Shown piece by piece: positions 5,761-10,644 of a stretch of 10,644 bases of DNA; the first letter of the stretch is position 1; the number at the start of each line of letters is the position of its first letter. The notes under the pieces were generated by a model, which saw nothing but the letters and a program-made list of their open reading frames with translations, was not told where the DNA came from and made no database searches. The stretch is from Candidatus Geoarchaeota archaeon (GTDB taxonomy: Archaea; Thermoproteota; Thermoprotei; Gearchaeales; WAQG01). The translations under genes were made by a program, and so were the position numbers. The DNA is taken from positions 1-10,644 of the forward strand of contig WAQG01000110.1 of NCBI GenBank assembly GCA_015520395.1, read 5' to 3'.

Positions 5761-6489
5761 TCACCGCTTCAAACCATACTTCCCAATAAGCTCCTCGATC
5801 TCCTTAGCGCTATATTTATAAAATAGCGCGGTCTCGACAGGTATGACGGCTAGCTCCAACTTGGAAGGCGTCAGCTCACCCTCAACGATCTCAGCCATTA
5901 TCTCAAGGCCCAGCCTGATGCCCTCCTCAAGGGTTATATCTTTACGGTATTCCCGCTCGAGTATCTCCTGTGCCTTCTGGCTTCCAGCTCCGAGGGCGTG
6001 AGCGTAATAACCAGCGTAGGCGCCACCCGGGTCAGTCCACATCAGGGATGGCTTCTTGTTGTCTACACCGCCGATCAGGAAAGAGACGCCGAAGGGCCTT
6101 GCACCTGCGTGAAGCGTGTAAAACTGTTTTATATCCCCGATCCTTATCGCGAGGGTTTCAACCGGTATCGGCTCGTCGTAGAGGATTCTGTGAACCTGGG
6201 CCAGCCTCCTGGCCTCCTCCATGAGAACCCTGGCGTCGGGCGATAGGCCAGCGTAGGCCATCCCTATATGGTCGTCTATCTTCCATATCTTTTCCAGGGT
6301 CTTCTCGTCAAGGAGCTTTGGCATCTTCCTTCTTTCGGCGACAAGCACGACACCATCAACACACCTTATCCCAATCGTGGTAAACCCTTTTCTTACAGCC
6401 TCTACAGCGTACTCAACCTGGAGTAGCCTGCCTTCGGGCGAAAATATAGTTATCGCCCTATCATAGCCAGCCATCGACGCTGGAAACAC
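5761..6489 (-). CDS. psmA: 20S proteasome alpha subunit
   Basis: This subunit forms the outer heptameric rings of the archaeal 20S proteasome, which gate substrate entry and dock the PAN/Cdc48 ATPase. With GTG at 6489 the protein has 242 residues. YDRAITIFSPEGRLLQVEYA (9-28) is the signature of alpha subunits, with Tyr9-Asp10-Arg11 as gate residues; K67 (LEKIWKID region) corresponds to the pocket lysine that binds the ATPase C-terminal HbYX motif in Thermoplasma. No N-terminal threonine nucleophile is expected or seen. The reading frame is open to 6543 (MKKSI...), but that part looks like leader. GTG at 6489 gives a short gate extension (MFPASMAGYDR) much like other archaeal alpha subunits and has GGTGGT (6498-6503) 8 nt upstream; ATG at 6474 (237 residues) is the alternative. 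First gene of the minus-strand operon. Confidence 0.95.
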   Translation of the reverse strand: MFPASMAGYDRAITIFSPEGRLLQVEYAVEAVRKGFTTIGIRCVDGVVLVAERRKMPKLLDEKTLEKIWKIDDHIGMAYAGLSPDARVLMEEARRLAQVHRILYDEPIPVETLAIRIGDIKQFYTLHAGARPFGVSFLIGGVDNKKPSLMWTDPGGAYAGYYAHALGAGSQKAQEILEREYRKDITLEEGIRLGLEIMAEIVEGELTPSKLELAVIPVETALFYKYSAKEIEELIGKYGLKR

Positions 6490-6523
6490 CTCTCTCAACC
6501 ACCAATACACAGAAAACAACAAA

Positions 6524-6540
6524 CCTATTATACTTTTCTT
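6524..6540 (-). promoter_or_regulatory. Probable BRE/TATA promoter of the psmA-exosome operon
   Basis: Read on the minus strand, the stretch is a purine-rich GAAAA followed by GTATAATAGG, a plausible archaeal BRE plus TATA box (TATA core 6526-6533). The usual 25-27 nt spacing puts transcription start near 6504, just before the GGTGGT at 6498-6503 and upstream of both candidate psmA starts (6489 and 6474). It would drive the whole minus-strand operon, as gaps between downstream genes are too short for further obvious promoters. No mapped transcription start is available, so this is a pattern-based call. Confidence 0.5.
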
Positions 6541-6664
6541 CACTCACTCAAACTCCACGCAGAGGCTTTCTAAAAGCCGTAAGTAAACAGCAAGACCCGG
6601 GCTTGAGCATGCCCACCCGGATATAGCGTGCTGCCGGAGTTACAAAATTGTTGGTATTTAGCAA
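6541..6664. other. Divergent intergenic region with inverted repeats
   Basis: This spacer separates the minus-strand psmA operon from the plus-strand radical SAM/RNase P operon. It holds a perfect 6-bp inverted repeat with a 3-base loop (GGCTTT at 6564-6569 and AAAGCC at 6573-6578) and a GC-rich imperfect dyad in which CCGGG (6597-6601) can pair with CCCGG (6616-6620), with GGGC/GCCC as a competing pairing. Neither is followed by a T run, so neither looks like a terminator. They could be operator sites shared by the two divergent promoters, but nothing in the sequence proves that. No open reading frame or RNA gene is recognised. Confidence 0.4.
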
Positions 6665-6675
6665 TGTTAAAATCT
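6665..6675 (+). promoter_or_regulatory. Possible TATA box for the radical SAM/RNase P operon
   Basis: The AT-rich run TGTTAAAATCT is the best TATA-like element upstream of the ATG at 6702. Its core TTAAAATC is centred about 31 nt before that ATG, which would give a transcript with a leader of only about 5 nt. The match to the archaeal consensus is moderate and the upstream BRE is not distinctive. It supports the ATG at 6702 over the TTG at 6648, because the TTG would lie upstream of the promoter. Confidence 0.35.
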
Positions 6676-6701
6676 GGGTTCCGGCATTTAGTTTTAGGGT
6701 T

Positions 6702-7805
6702 ATGGTTTCGTGGTTTCTTAGGCCCGACTCGCTGTTAGTGTGGGATGACCCTGAGGTTAGGAGGAGGCTTAGCTGGTATTACAGTGTTATGAAGAGGAGA
6801 AGGCCTCCGAAGTTCCAGATTGCCAGCAGCATATATGTGGGGTTCGATCCAGAGGAGCCGCTTGAGAAGCTCTGGAGGAAGCATGAGGAGAAGTCGAAGG
6901 AGTTTGATGAGGTTTTTGAGGAGGTTAGGGACGGTGTTAGGAGGGAGGTTAGGAGAGTTCGACCTAGCTTCCTCGACCTCAAGTACGCTATTGTACTGAA
7001 GATGCTCAGGTCGTGCACCTTCTGTGAGTGGAGGTGTAGGCTGAATCGGGAGGAGGGCAAGTTTGGGGTTTGCAGGCTGGATAATGTTTCCAGGGTTTCG
7101 ACATATTTCCTTCACTGGGGAGAGGAGGCACCCCTGGTGCCCAGCGGAACGATATTCTTTGCGTCCTGCAACTCAAGGTGTGTCTTCTGCCAGAACTGGG
7201 ACATATCGACTGATCGTAACGCCGGAACCCCCGTCGAGCCTGAGGATCTGGCTGGCATGATGAGCCTACTTGAAAGGGATGGTGCAAGGAATATCAACTT
7301 CGTCGGCGGCGAGCCAACACCAAACCTACATGTGGTTCTAGGAGCCCTAACCCACTCCAGGGCTAGGGTACCTATGCTCTGGAATAGTAACATGTACCTT
7401 TCAGTAGAAGCGATGAAACTCCTCAGGGAGGTTATCGACATATGGCTACCTGACTTTAAGTTCGGAAACGATAAGTGTGCTCTTAGACTCTCCTCACTTC
7501 CGAGATACTTTGAAGTCGTCTCAAGGAACCATAAGTTGATAAGTGACTGGGGAGCCGACGTGATCGTACGTCACTTAGTCCTGCCCAACCACGTTGAGTG
7601 CTGCACCAAGCCCGTTTTGGAGTGGATAGCTGAAAACATGCCCAGGGCCCTAGTCAACATTATGGAGCAATATAGGCCGGAGCACCTAGTTTTAAAGCAT
7701 CCAGAGAAGTACCCCGACATAGCTAGGAGGCCGAGATACTCAGAGATGGAGGAGGCATACTCCTACGCAAGGCGACTTGGGCTGGTTTATGAGCCCGTAT
7801 CCTAG
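6702..7805 (+). CDS. Radical SAM protein, PflX (COG1313)-like
   Basis: The 367-residue product is a radical SAM protein of the PflX type, related to pyruvate formate-lyase activating enzymes. The 4Fe-4S cluster motif is C156-x3-C160-x2-C163 (SCNSRCVFCQNWDIS), followed by the SAM-binding GGEPTP (202-207). An extra cysteine set upstream, C105-x2-C108-x3-C112-x11-C124, is typical of this family and may hold a second metal site. Further family marks are HWGEEAPLVPSGTIFF (138-153), DIWLPDFKFG (246-255) and HLVLPN (291-296). The substrate of PflX proteins is unknown, and no glycyl-radical enzyme is encoded nearby. A charged, helical N-terminal part (about 15-90) precedes the cysteines. ATG at 6702 is preferred over TTG at 6648, whose extra 18 residues are hydrophobic and leader-like. 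First gene of the plus-strand operon. Confidence 0.88.
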   Translation: MVSWFLRPDSLLVWDDPEVRRRLSWYYSVMKRRRPPKFQIASSIYVGFDPEEPLEKLWRKHEEKSKEFDEVFEEVRDGVRREVRRVRPSFLDLKYAIVLKMLRSCTFCEWRCRLNREEGKFGVCRLDNVSRVSTYFLHWGEEAPLVPSGTIFFASCNSRCVFCQNWDISTDRNAGTPVEPEDLAGMMSLLERDGARNINFVGGEPTPNLHVVLGALTHSRARVPMLWNSNMYLSVEAMKLLREVIDIWLPDFKFGNDKCALRLSSLPRYFEVVSRNHKLISDWGADVIVRHLVLPNHVECCTKPVLEWIAENMPRALVNIMEQYRPEHLVLKHPEKYPDIARRPRYSEMEEAYSYARRLGLVYEPVS

Positions 7806-7818
7806 ATGGTGGTTGGAT

Positions 7819-8274
7819 ATGGGCAGGATGGTTGTAAGGCAGGTTAGGGCAACAACATTCGTTCATGCAACCGAGGATGAGGGCAAGGTTATGAAGGCTG
7901 TGTATTCAGTCTTTCCCCCCGATGTTAGGGGGAAACTCAGGGTTAAGAGGAGCATGTATAAGGGGCACTGGGGGAACCCCATAGTGGTCATAGATGTCAG
8001 CCTGCAGGACTATGGGGAAGCCCTTAAGACTGCCAGGTGGATTGCGGGGAAGCTCAGCGACTTGGATAGGAGGCTTCTTAGTTTTGAAGTGAGGGATAGG
8101 GTTGATAGATCGATGAACCTTTACCTCAGGTTTAACAAGCAGTCGGCATACCGGGGCTCCTTAGAGATAGATAATGGTGATGACGTGATAAGGGTTGTTC
8201 TAGGATTTCGTGGGTCAAGAAGGCTCGAGGATCTGAAGGAATATCTCAGGGAGCTTGGGATGATAAAGGGATGA
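7819..8274 (+). CDS. COG1325/DUF54 RNA-binding protein, exosome-operon associated
   Basis: The 151-residue product matches the archaeal COG1325 (DUF54) family, annotated as a predicted RNA-binding or exosome-associated protein because of its conserved place in the exosome superoperon. Recognisable features are FVHATEDEGKVMKAV (14-28), a basic patch with KRSMYKGHWGNPIVV (43-57; the GHxGNP motif is typical), and LYLRFNKQSAYRGSLEI (101-117) followed by DDVIRVVLGF (120-129). The ATG at 7819 is chosen over TTG at 7777 since GGTGGT (7808-7813) lies 5 nt upstream and the longer form would overlap the radical SAM gene; ATG at 7828 is also possible. It sits 13 nt after the radical SAM gene and 6 nt before the Rpp30 gene. 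Its biochemical role is not established. Confidence 0.87.
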   Translation: MGRMVVRQVRATTFVHATEDEGKVMKAVYSVFPPDVRGKLRVKRSMYKGHWGNPIVVIDVSLQDYGEALKTARWIAGKLSDLDRRLLSFEVRDRVDRSMNLYLRFNKQSAYRGSLEIDNGDDVIRVVLGFRGSRRLEDLKEYLRELGMIKG

Positions 8275-8280
8275 GTATCC

Positions 8281-8928
8281 ATGCGCAGACGTTTTTATGA
8301 CCTGAAGATCGGGCCCCTTAAGGAACCAGGGGAAGCTGAGAAGGTGTTCATGCTTGCGGAGCACATGGGATACAGGGGGATTGCTGTGGTGGTGGAGAGG
8401 CCTGAGAGATGGGTGAGGGACGCGGCCAGTATGTACAAGTTGGAGCTCTACCTTAGGGCTGACATCCATGCTGAAAGGCTTAGAGATGCCAGGAGAAAGG
8501 CGCGCGAGGCATCGTGGGCAGATATCGTGGGAGTTGTTTGTAGGAAGAGGAACTTTGCTAGAGAGGCTGCGAAAATCAGAAGTGCTGACCTCCTAAGCTT
8601 CGATGGAGACTCTATAGGGCTGATAGATACGAGGCAGGCTAACGTCGTGATGCTTCATGGGAAGGTCGTGGAGATAGTTTTAAGAGGACTCATCGTCAGG
8701 AGCAAGCCCCTCCACCAGTTTATTGAAAGGCTTAGAAAGGCGTTGGAGGTGGGGGGAAGGACAAATATGCCCATTGCCATAAGCTCAGGAGCTATAAGTC
8801 ATAGGGAGCTGAGGGGACCTCGAGATCTCGCCTCGATAGTCGCAGCGTTGGGGCACCCGATGGACTGGGCCCTAAATATGGTCTCTAAAGTTCCCGAATC
8901 TGTTCTTGGTGGTAGGCATGAGGCCTAA
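8281..8928 (+). CDS. rnp3: Ribonuclease P protein component 3 (Rpp30)
   Basis: Rpp30 is one of the archaeal RNase P proteins, which with the catalytic RNA remove 5' leaders from pre-tRNAs. The 215-residue product fits the PHP-like TIM-barrel fold of the family: FYDLKIGP near the start (5-12), repeating beta-alpha units such as GIAVVVERPE (33-42), ADIVGVVCRKRNFAREAAK (80-98), ADLLSFDGDSIGLID (102-116), and the C-terminal signature IAISSGAISHRELRGPRDLASIVAALG (165-191; key ISSGA and RGPRDL) with VPESVLGG (204-211). Length is typical (about 200-230). ATG at 8281 follows the upstream stop by 6 nt with GGATGA a few bases before it. Its last codons overlap the rnp2 start by 11 nt; the two proteins (Rpp30 and Pop5) form a heterotetramer in characterised archaea, so coupled synthesis makes sense. 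Confidence 0.93.
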   Translation: MRRRFYDLKIGPLKEPGEAEKVFMLAEHMGYRGIAVVVERPERWVRDAASMYKLELYLRADIHAERLRDARRKAREASWADIVGVVCRKRNFAREAAKIRSADLLSFDGDSIGLIDTRQANVVMLHGKVVEIVLRGLIVRSKPLHQFIERLRKALEVGGRTNMPIAISSGAISHRELRGPRDLASIVAALGHPMDWALNMVSKVPESVLGGRHEA

Positions 8929-9250
8929 GTGGTCGAAAAACTTGAGGGCACGGTACGTGGCAATACATATTCATGATAAATGCGGCAACCCATTCAAGTC
9001 GCTCATCGATACATACATATCTCTTTTCGGAAGGTTTGGGCTGGGGCTCTCAGGTCTAAGGGAGATCAGGCTGGATAGATCCGGGGAGGCTGAACTGTTG
9101 ATAGTTCGTGTTTGGCACAAGTTCTTAACCATGCTTCGGGCGGCAGTGGCCCTCATGGAATGTGATCAAAAGCCAGTGCAAGCTCACGTCATAGCAGTTT
9201 CAGGAACCATCAAGGCCCTTCAGAAGAAACTTTCGAAAGGTCATGCCTAG
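8918..9250 (+). CDS. rnp2: Ribonuclease P protein component 2 (Pop5)
   Basis: Pop5 is the RNase P protein that, paired with Rpp30, supports the catalytic domain of the RNase P RNA. The 110-residue product has the RRM-like family pattern: ARYVAIHI (11-18), IDTYISLFGRFGLGLSGL (29-46), a central strand pair ending ELLIVRVWHKFLTMLRAAVALM (59-80), and the diagnostic C-terminal VSGTIKALQKKL (94-105). ATG at 8918 is preferred over the TTG at 8906, because GGTGGT (8908-8913) lies 4 nt upstream and overlaps the end of the Rpp30 gene. Length is usual (100-140). The stop TAG is directly followed by the reverse-strand stop codon of the acetyltransferase gene. Confidence 0.92.
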   Translation: MRPKWSKNLRARYVAIHIHDKCGNPFKSLIDTYISLFGRFGLGLSGLREIRLDRSGEAELLIVRVWHKFLTMLRAAVALMECDQKPVQAHVIAVSGTIKALQKKLSKGHA

Positions 9251-9742
9251 CTATTTGAGGGGTCTGGCCATCAAGTAGGCGTTTTCACCGTCCCTATAAT
9301 ACCGCCATAGCGTCCTCATGATCCTGAAACCAAGCTTCTTGTACATATTTATGGCAGGTATGTTTGAGATCCTCACCTCAAGGTAGACCTCGTCAACCCC
9401 CCTTTCAGCCATCCTTAGAAGCGCCTTCTTCATTAAGGCTGTCCCTATACCCATCCTCCTATACCCTGGAAGTACGGCGATGGAGATCACATGCCCCTTC
9501 CTGACAGGCTTGAAGAACCGGGAGAACTCTGAATAGCCACGCTCAACCCTACACATAATATAGCCGACAACCTCGCCATCCACCTCCGCCACAAGGAAGA
9601 GGTCGGGCCAACCTCTATAGATGTACAGGTAGAATTCTCTAGAATAGTTTTCAGGGAGGGTTTCAAGATTTATCCTCATGACCTTATCCAACTCATCACT
9701 TCTGACAGGCCTTACAACAAACAGCTGGGTGTCCCCCGTCAT
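9251..9742 (-). CDS. GNAT N-acetyltransferase, archaeal Ard1/RimI-like
   Basis: This 163-residue protein has a complete GNAT fold: strand and helix 1 with VVRPVRSDELDKVMRIN (9-25), LPENYS (29-34) matching the substrate loop of Ard1-type enzymes, the strand-4 plus acetyl-CoA pyrophosphate loop SIAVLPGYRRMGIGTALM (87-104; R/QxxGxG/A motif as RRMGIG), then LEVRISNIPAINMYKKLGF (121-139) with Asn127 and Tyr134, and the YYRDGENAYLM ending (148-158) typical of archaeal N-terminal acetyltransferases. It probably acetylates N termini of cytoplasmic proteins, possibly including ribosomal or proteasomal proteins (inference). ATG at 9742 lies about 27 nt from a TATA-like element and lacks a clear ribosome-binding site, which suggests a leaderless mRNA. 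It is a single gene, convergent with rnp2. Confidence 0.92.
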   Translation of the reverse strand: MTGDTQLFVVRPVRSDELDKVMRINLETLPENYSREFYLYIYRGWPDLFLVAEVDGEVVGYIMCRVERGYSEFSRFFKPVRKGHVISIAVLPGYRRMGIGTALMKKALLRMAERGVDEVYLEVRISNIPAINMYKKLGFRIMRTLWRYYRDGENAYLMARPLK

Positions 9743-9762
9743 CGATACAGAAAAACGAGCAG

Positions 9763-9776
9763 GGGTATTTTACCTT
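9763..9776 (-). promoter_or_regulatory. Probable TATA box of the acetyltransferase gene
   Basis: On the minus strand this reads as AAGGTAAAATACCC, with the GTAAAATA core (9766-9773) centred about 27 nt before the ATG at 9742. That spacing puts the transcription start at or next to the start codon, as in leaderless archaeal genes, and agrees with the missing ribosome-binding site. A second AT-rich element (TGTATAAG, about 9775-9782) lies slightly upstream and may serve instead. Confidence 0.45.
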
Positions 9777-9801
9777 ATACATCATCCTCATGAGCCATCC
9801 A

Positions 9802-9817
9802 TCAAAATTTATATAGG
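9802..9817 (+). promoter_or_regulatory. Strong archaeal BRE/TATA element without an assigned gene
   Basis: TCAAAATTTATATAGG is a near-ideal archaeal promoter: A-rich BRE followed by the TATA box TTTATATA (9808-9815). Read on the plus strand it would start transcription near 9836-9838, more than 100 nt before the site-2 protease ATG at 9945. Just downstream are a short hairpin (GTATCC and GGATAT around 9841-9856) and a 12-codon reading frame from the ATG at 9849 to the TGA at 9885. It may produce a long leader for the protease gene or a small RNA. The element is partly symmetrical, so activity toward the acetyltransferase gene on the minus strand cannot be excluded. Confidence 0.45.
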
Positions 9818-9911
9818 TTAAGAGGCAACCCACCCAAAACGTATCCAAATGGGATATTTTGAAGAATTTAACATAATGTCTAGATGAGTTGTCCAGGGAA
9901 CCTGAAAGTGC

Positions 9912-9922
9912 AAGTTTTTATT
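9912..9922 (+). promoter_or_regulatory. Possible TATA box of the site-2 protease gene
   Basis: AAGTTTTTATT, preceded by a purine-rich GAAAGTGCAAG, has its AT-rich core (9914-9921) about 27 nt before the ATG at 9945. This is the spacing expected for a leaderless transcript. No convincing ribosome-binding site precedes the ATG, which fits that reading. Confidence 0.45.
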
Positions 9923-9944
9923 GCGCCATGCTATCTAGAGCTTG

Positions 9945-10644
9945 ATGGATGTACCTGGTGAAGATGTGCTTTCGAGGCTAATGCTCCTAGGGAAACGATA
10001 CTTTGAGGTAGCGCATGTTTTTCTGGATCGTGAGAGAGGGGTATTATATTTTGAGGTTGCAAAAAGCGATGATCTCGGCGAGAAATTCTCGGGCTATCTG
10101 AGTGAATTGGAGAGGGCTGGGTATATAGCTGTGATGAAGGATGCGGGCAGCGTTGCGAGGATCCACGTCCTCCCGTTTGTAAAAAGGCCTAGAAGGCCAG
10201 GAAGGGACATAATGATTACGGCTGCATCCTTAGCTGCAACACTCCTCACGGTAGGTCTATCAGGCTATATTTTCGGTCGTGGCGACCTCGTGGTGATGAC
10301 CACCTATGTCATCTCAATGATCTCGATAATATTCTTCCACGAAATGGGGCACTATGTTCTCAGCAGGATTTCGGGGCTTGATGTCTCCACGCCCATATTC
10401 CTGCCCGGTCTTCCCCAGGTGGGTGGAACCTTCGGAGCTCTAATCCGCATGAGGGGGCCCCCGAAGACTAGGAGACAAATGCTTCTTATAGGATTCAGCG
10501 GGCCTCTGGCAGGCTTCATTACAGCGTTAGTTGTAAGCATTGTTGGTCTTTCTTGGTCTAGGGTTGTCGAGATCTCGGAGATCGGCGAATCAGCGATGCC
10601 TCTTCCATCGCCACCAATATTCTTCCCATTAATACATCTGGTTC
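9945..10644 (+). CDS. Site-2 protease (M50 family) membrane metalloprotease, 3' end missing
   Basis: The first 233 residues of an intramembrane zinc metalloprotease are visible; the gene continues past the right edge. A soluble N-terminal part (about 1-85) ends in a basic stretch FVKRPRRPGRD (78-88), then a membrane helix (about 90-110) and a second one (about 115-136) that carries the catalytic HEMGH motif (His132, Glu133, His136). Next come LPQVGGTFGALIRM (156-169) and the GFSGPLAG loop (183-190) of S2P proteins of the archaeal and plastid EGY-like type. The second zinc motif (NxxPxxxxDG), expected downstream, is not in the window. Such enzymes release anti-sigma-like or other membrane-anchored factors; the archaeal substrates are unknown. 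ATG at 9945 is chosen because an in-frame TAG at 9936-9938 blocks extension (TTG at 9942 is the only other option). Confidence 0.9.
   Translation, partial: MDVPGEDVLSRLMLLGKRYFEVAHVFLDRERGVLYFEVAKSDDLGEKFSGYLSELERAGYIAVMKDAGSVARIHVLPFVKRPRRPGRDIMITAASLAATLLTVGLSGYIFGRGDLVVMTTYVISMISIIFFHEMGHYVLSRISGLDVSTPIFLPGLPQVGGTFGALIRMRGPPKTRRQMLLIGFSGPLAGFITALVVSIVGLSWSRVVEISEIGESAMPLPSPPIFFPLIHLV

Noticed and set aside
6490..6543. Longer psmA with an N-terminal hydrophobic stretch from ATG at 6543, resembling a signal anchor
   Set aside because: The extension overlaps the likely TATA box (6526-6533) and has no counterpart in proteasome alpha subunits; it is best read as promoter and leader.
6648..6701. 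Upstream TTG start for the radical SAM protein, adding 18 mostly hydrophobic residues
   Set aside because: It would start before the probable TATA box, has no ribosome-binding site, and the added residues do not resemble the family start.
6735..7441. Minus-strand frames of 93-126 codons inside the radical SAM gene
   Set aside because: The plus-strand product has intact cysteine and GGE motifs; the opposite frames are incidental in AGG-rich coding DNA.
9881..9905. C/D box guide RNA (GATGA followed by CTGA)
   Set aside because: The C box is imperfect, the spacer is 14 nt, and no convincing second C'/D' pair follows; kept only as part of the unassigned-promoter finding.
9909..9928. Hairpin GTGCAA...TTGCGC as a terminator or riboswitch stem
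   Set aside because: It includes a G-U pair, lacks a following T run and coincides with the TATA-like box set 27 nt before the protease ATG, which explains the AT-rich loop better.
1..10644. CRISPR array, insertion sequence, tRNA or rRNA
   Set aside because: No evenly spaced direct repeats, terminal inverted repeats with transposase, or tRNA cloverleaf/rRNA sequences were seen on either strand.

Overview
This window reads as chromosomal DNA of an archaeon, most likely a thermophilic member of the TACK group (Thermoproteota and relatives). The marker genes are archaeal throughout: 20S proteasome alpha subunit, SBDS, the Rrp4/Rrp41/Rrp42 exosome, ribosomal protein L37Ae, a Brix-domain protein, the KEOPS subunit Pcc1, prefoldin beta, a DUF3194 protein, and the RNase P proteins Rpp30 and Pop5. 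Arginine is mostly AGG/AGA and isoleucine often ATA, as in many thermophilic archaea. Translation starts include ATG, GTG and TTG. Promoter-like sequences are of the archaeal BRE/TATA type. The exact lineage cannot be fixed without a rRNA or marker-gene tree.

Positions 1-6540 (minus strand) form one tightly packed operon that matches the known archaeal exosome superoperon. In transcription order it runs psmA, SBDS, rrp4, rrp41, rrp42, L37Ae, Brix protein, pcc1, pfdB, DUF3194, DHH phosphoesterase, then the 5' end of an ABC/ECF-type ATPase that leaves the window. Gaps are about 1-12 nt and several genes overlap. GGTGA or GGTGGT/GGAGGTG ribosome-binding sites are often buried in the stop codon or last codons of the gene before, which suggests translational coupling.

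Positions 6541-6701 are a divergent intergenic region with a probable promoter on each side. Positions 6702-9250 (plus strand) hold a second operon: a PflX-type radical SAM protein, a COG1325/DUF54 RNA-binding protein, RNase P component 3 (Rpp30) and RNase P component 2 (Pop5). In many archaea the last three lie in the same transcript as psmA-exosome, so here the superoperon seems to have been split into two divergent halves. A GNAT/Ard1-like acetyltransferase (9251-9742, minus) converges on Pop5 with the two stop codons directly abutting.

Positions 9743-9944 are non-coding and carry three promoter-like boxes, one of which has no gene assigned. A site-2 protease (M50) gene starts at 9945 and runs off the right edge.

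Together the genes cover RNA processing and degradation (exosome, RNase P), ribosome assembly (SBDS, Brix, L37Ae), tRNA modification (Pcc1) and protein quality control (proteasome, prefoldin). I see no CRISPR array, insertion sequence, rRNA or tRNA, and no clearly new multi-gene system. The noteworthy points are the rearranged superoperon, the absence of rpoP from its usual slot, an altered phosphate-binding loop in Rrp41, and the unassigned promoter near 9808.
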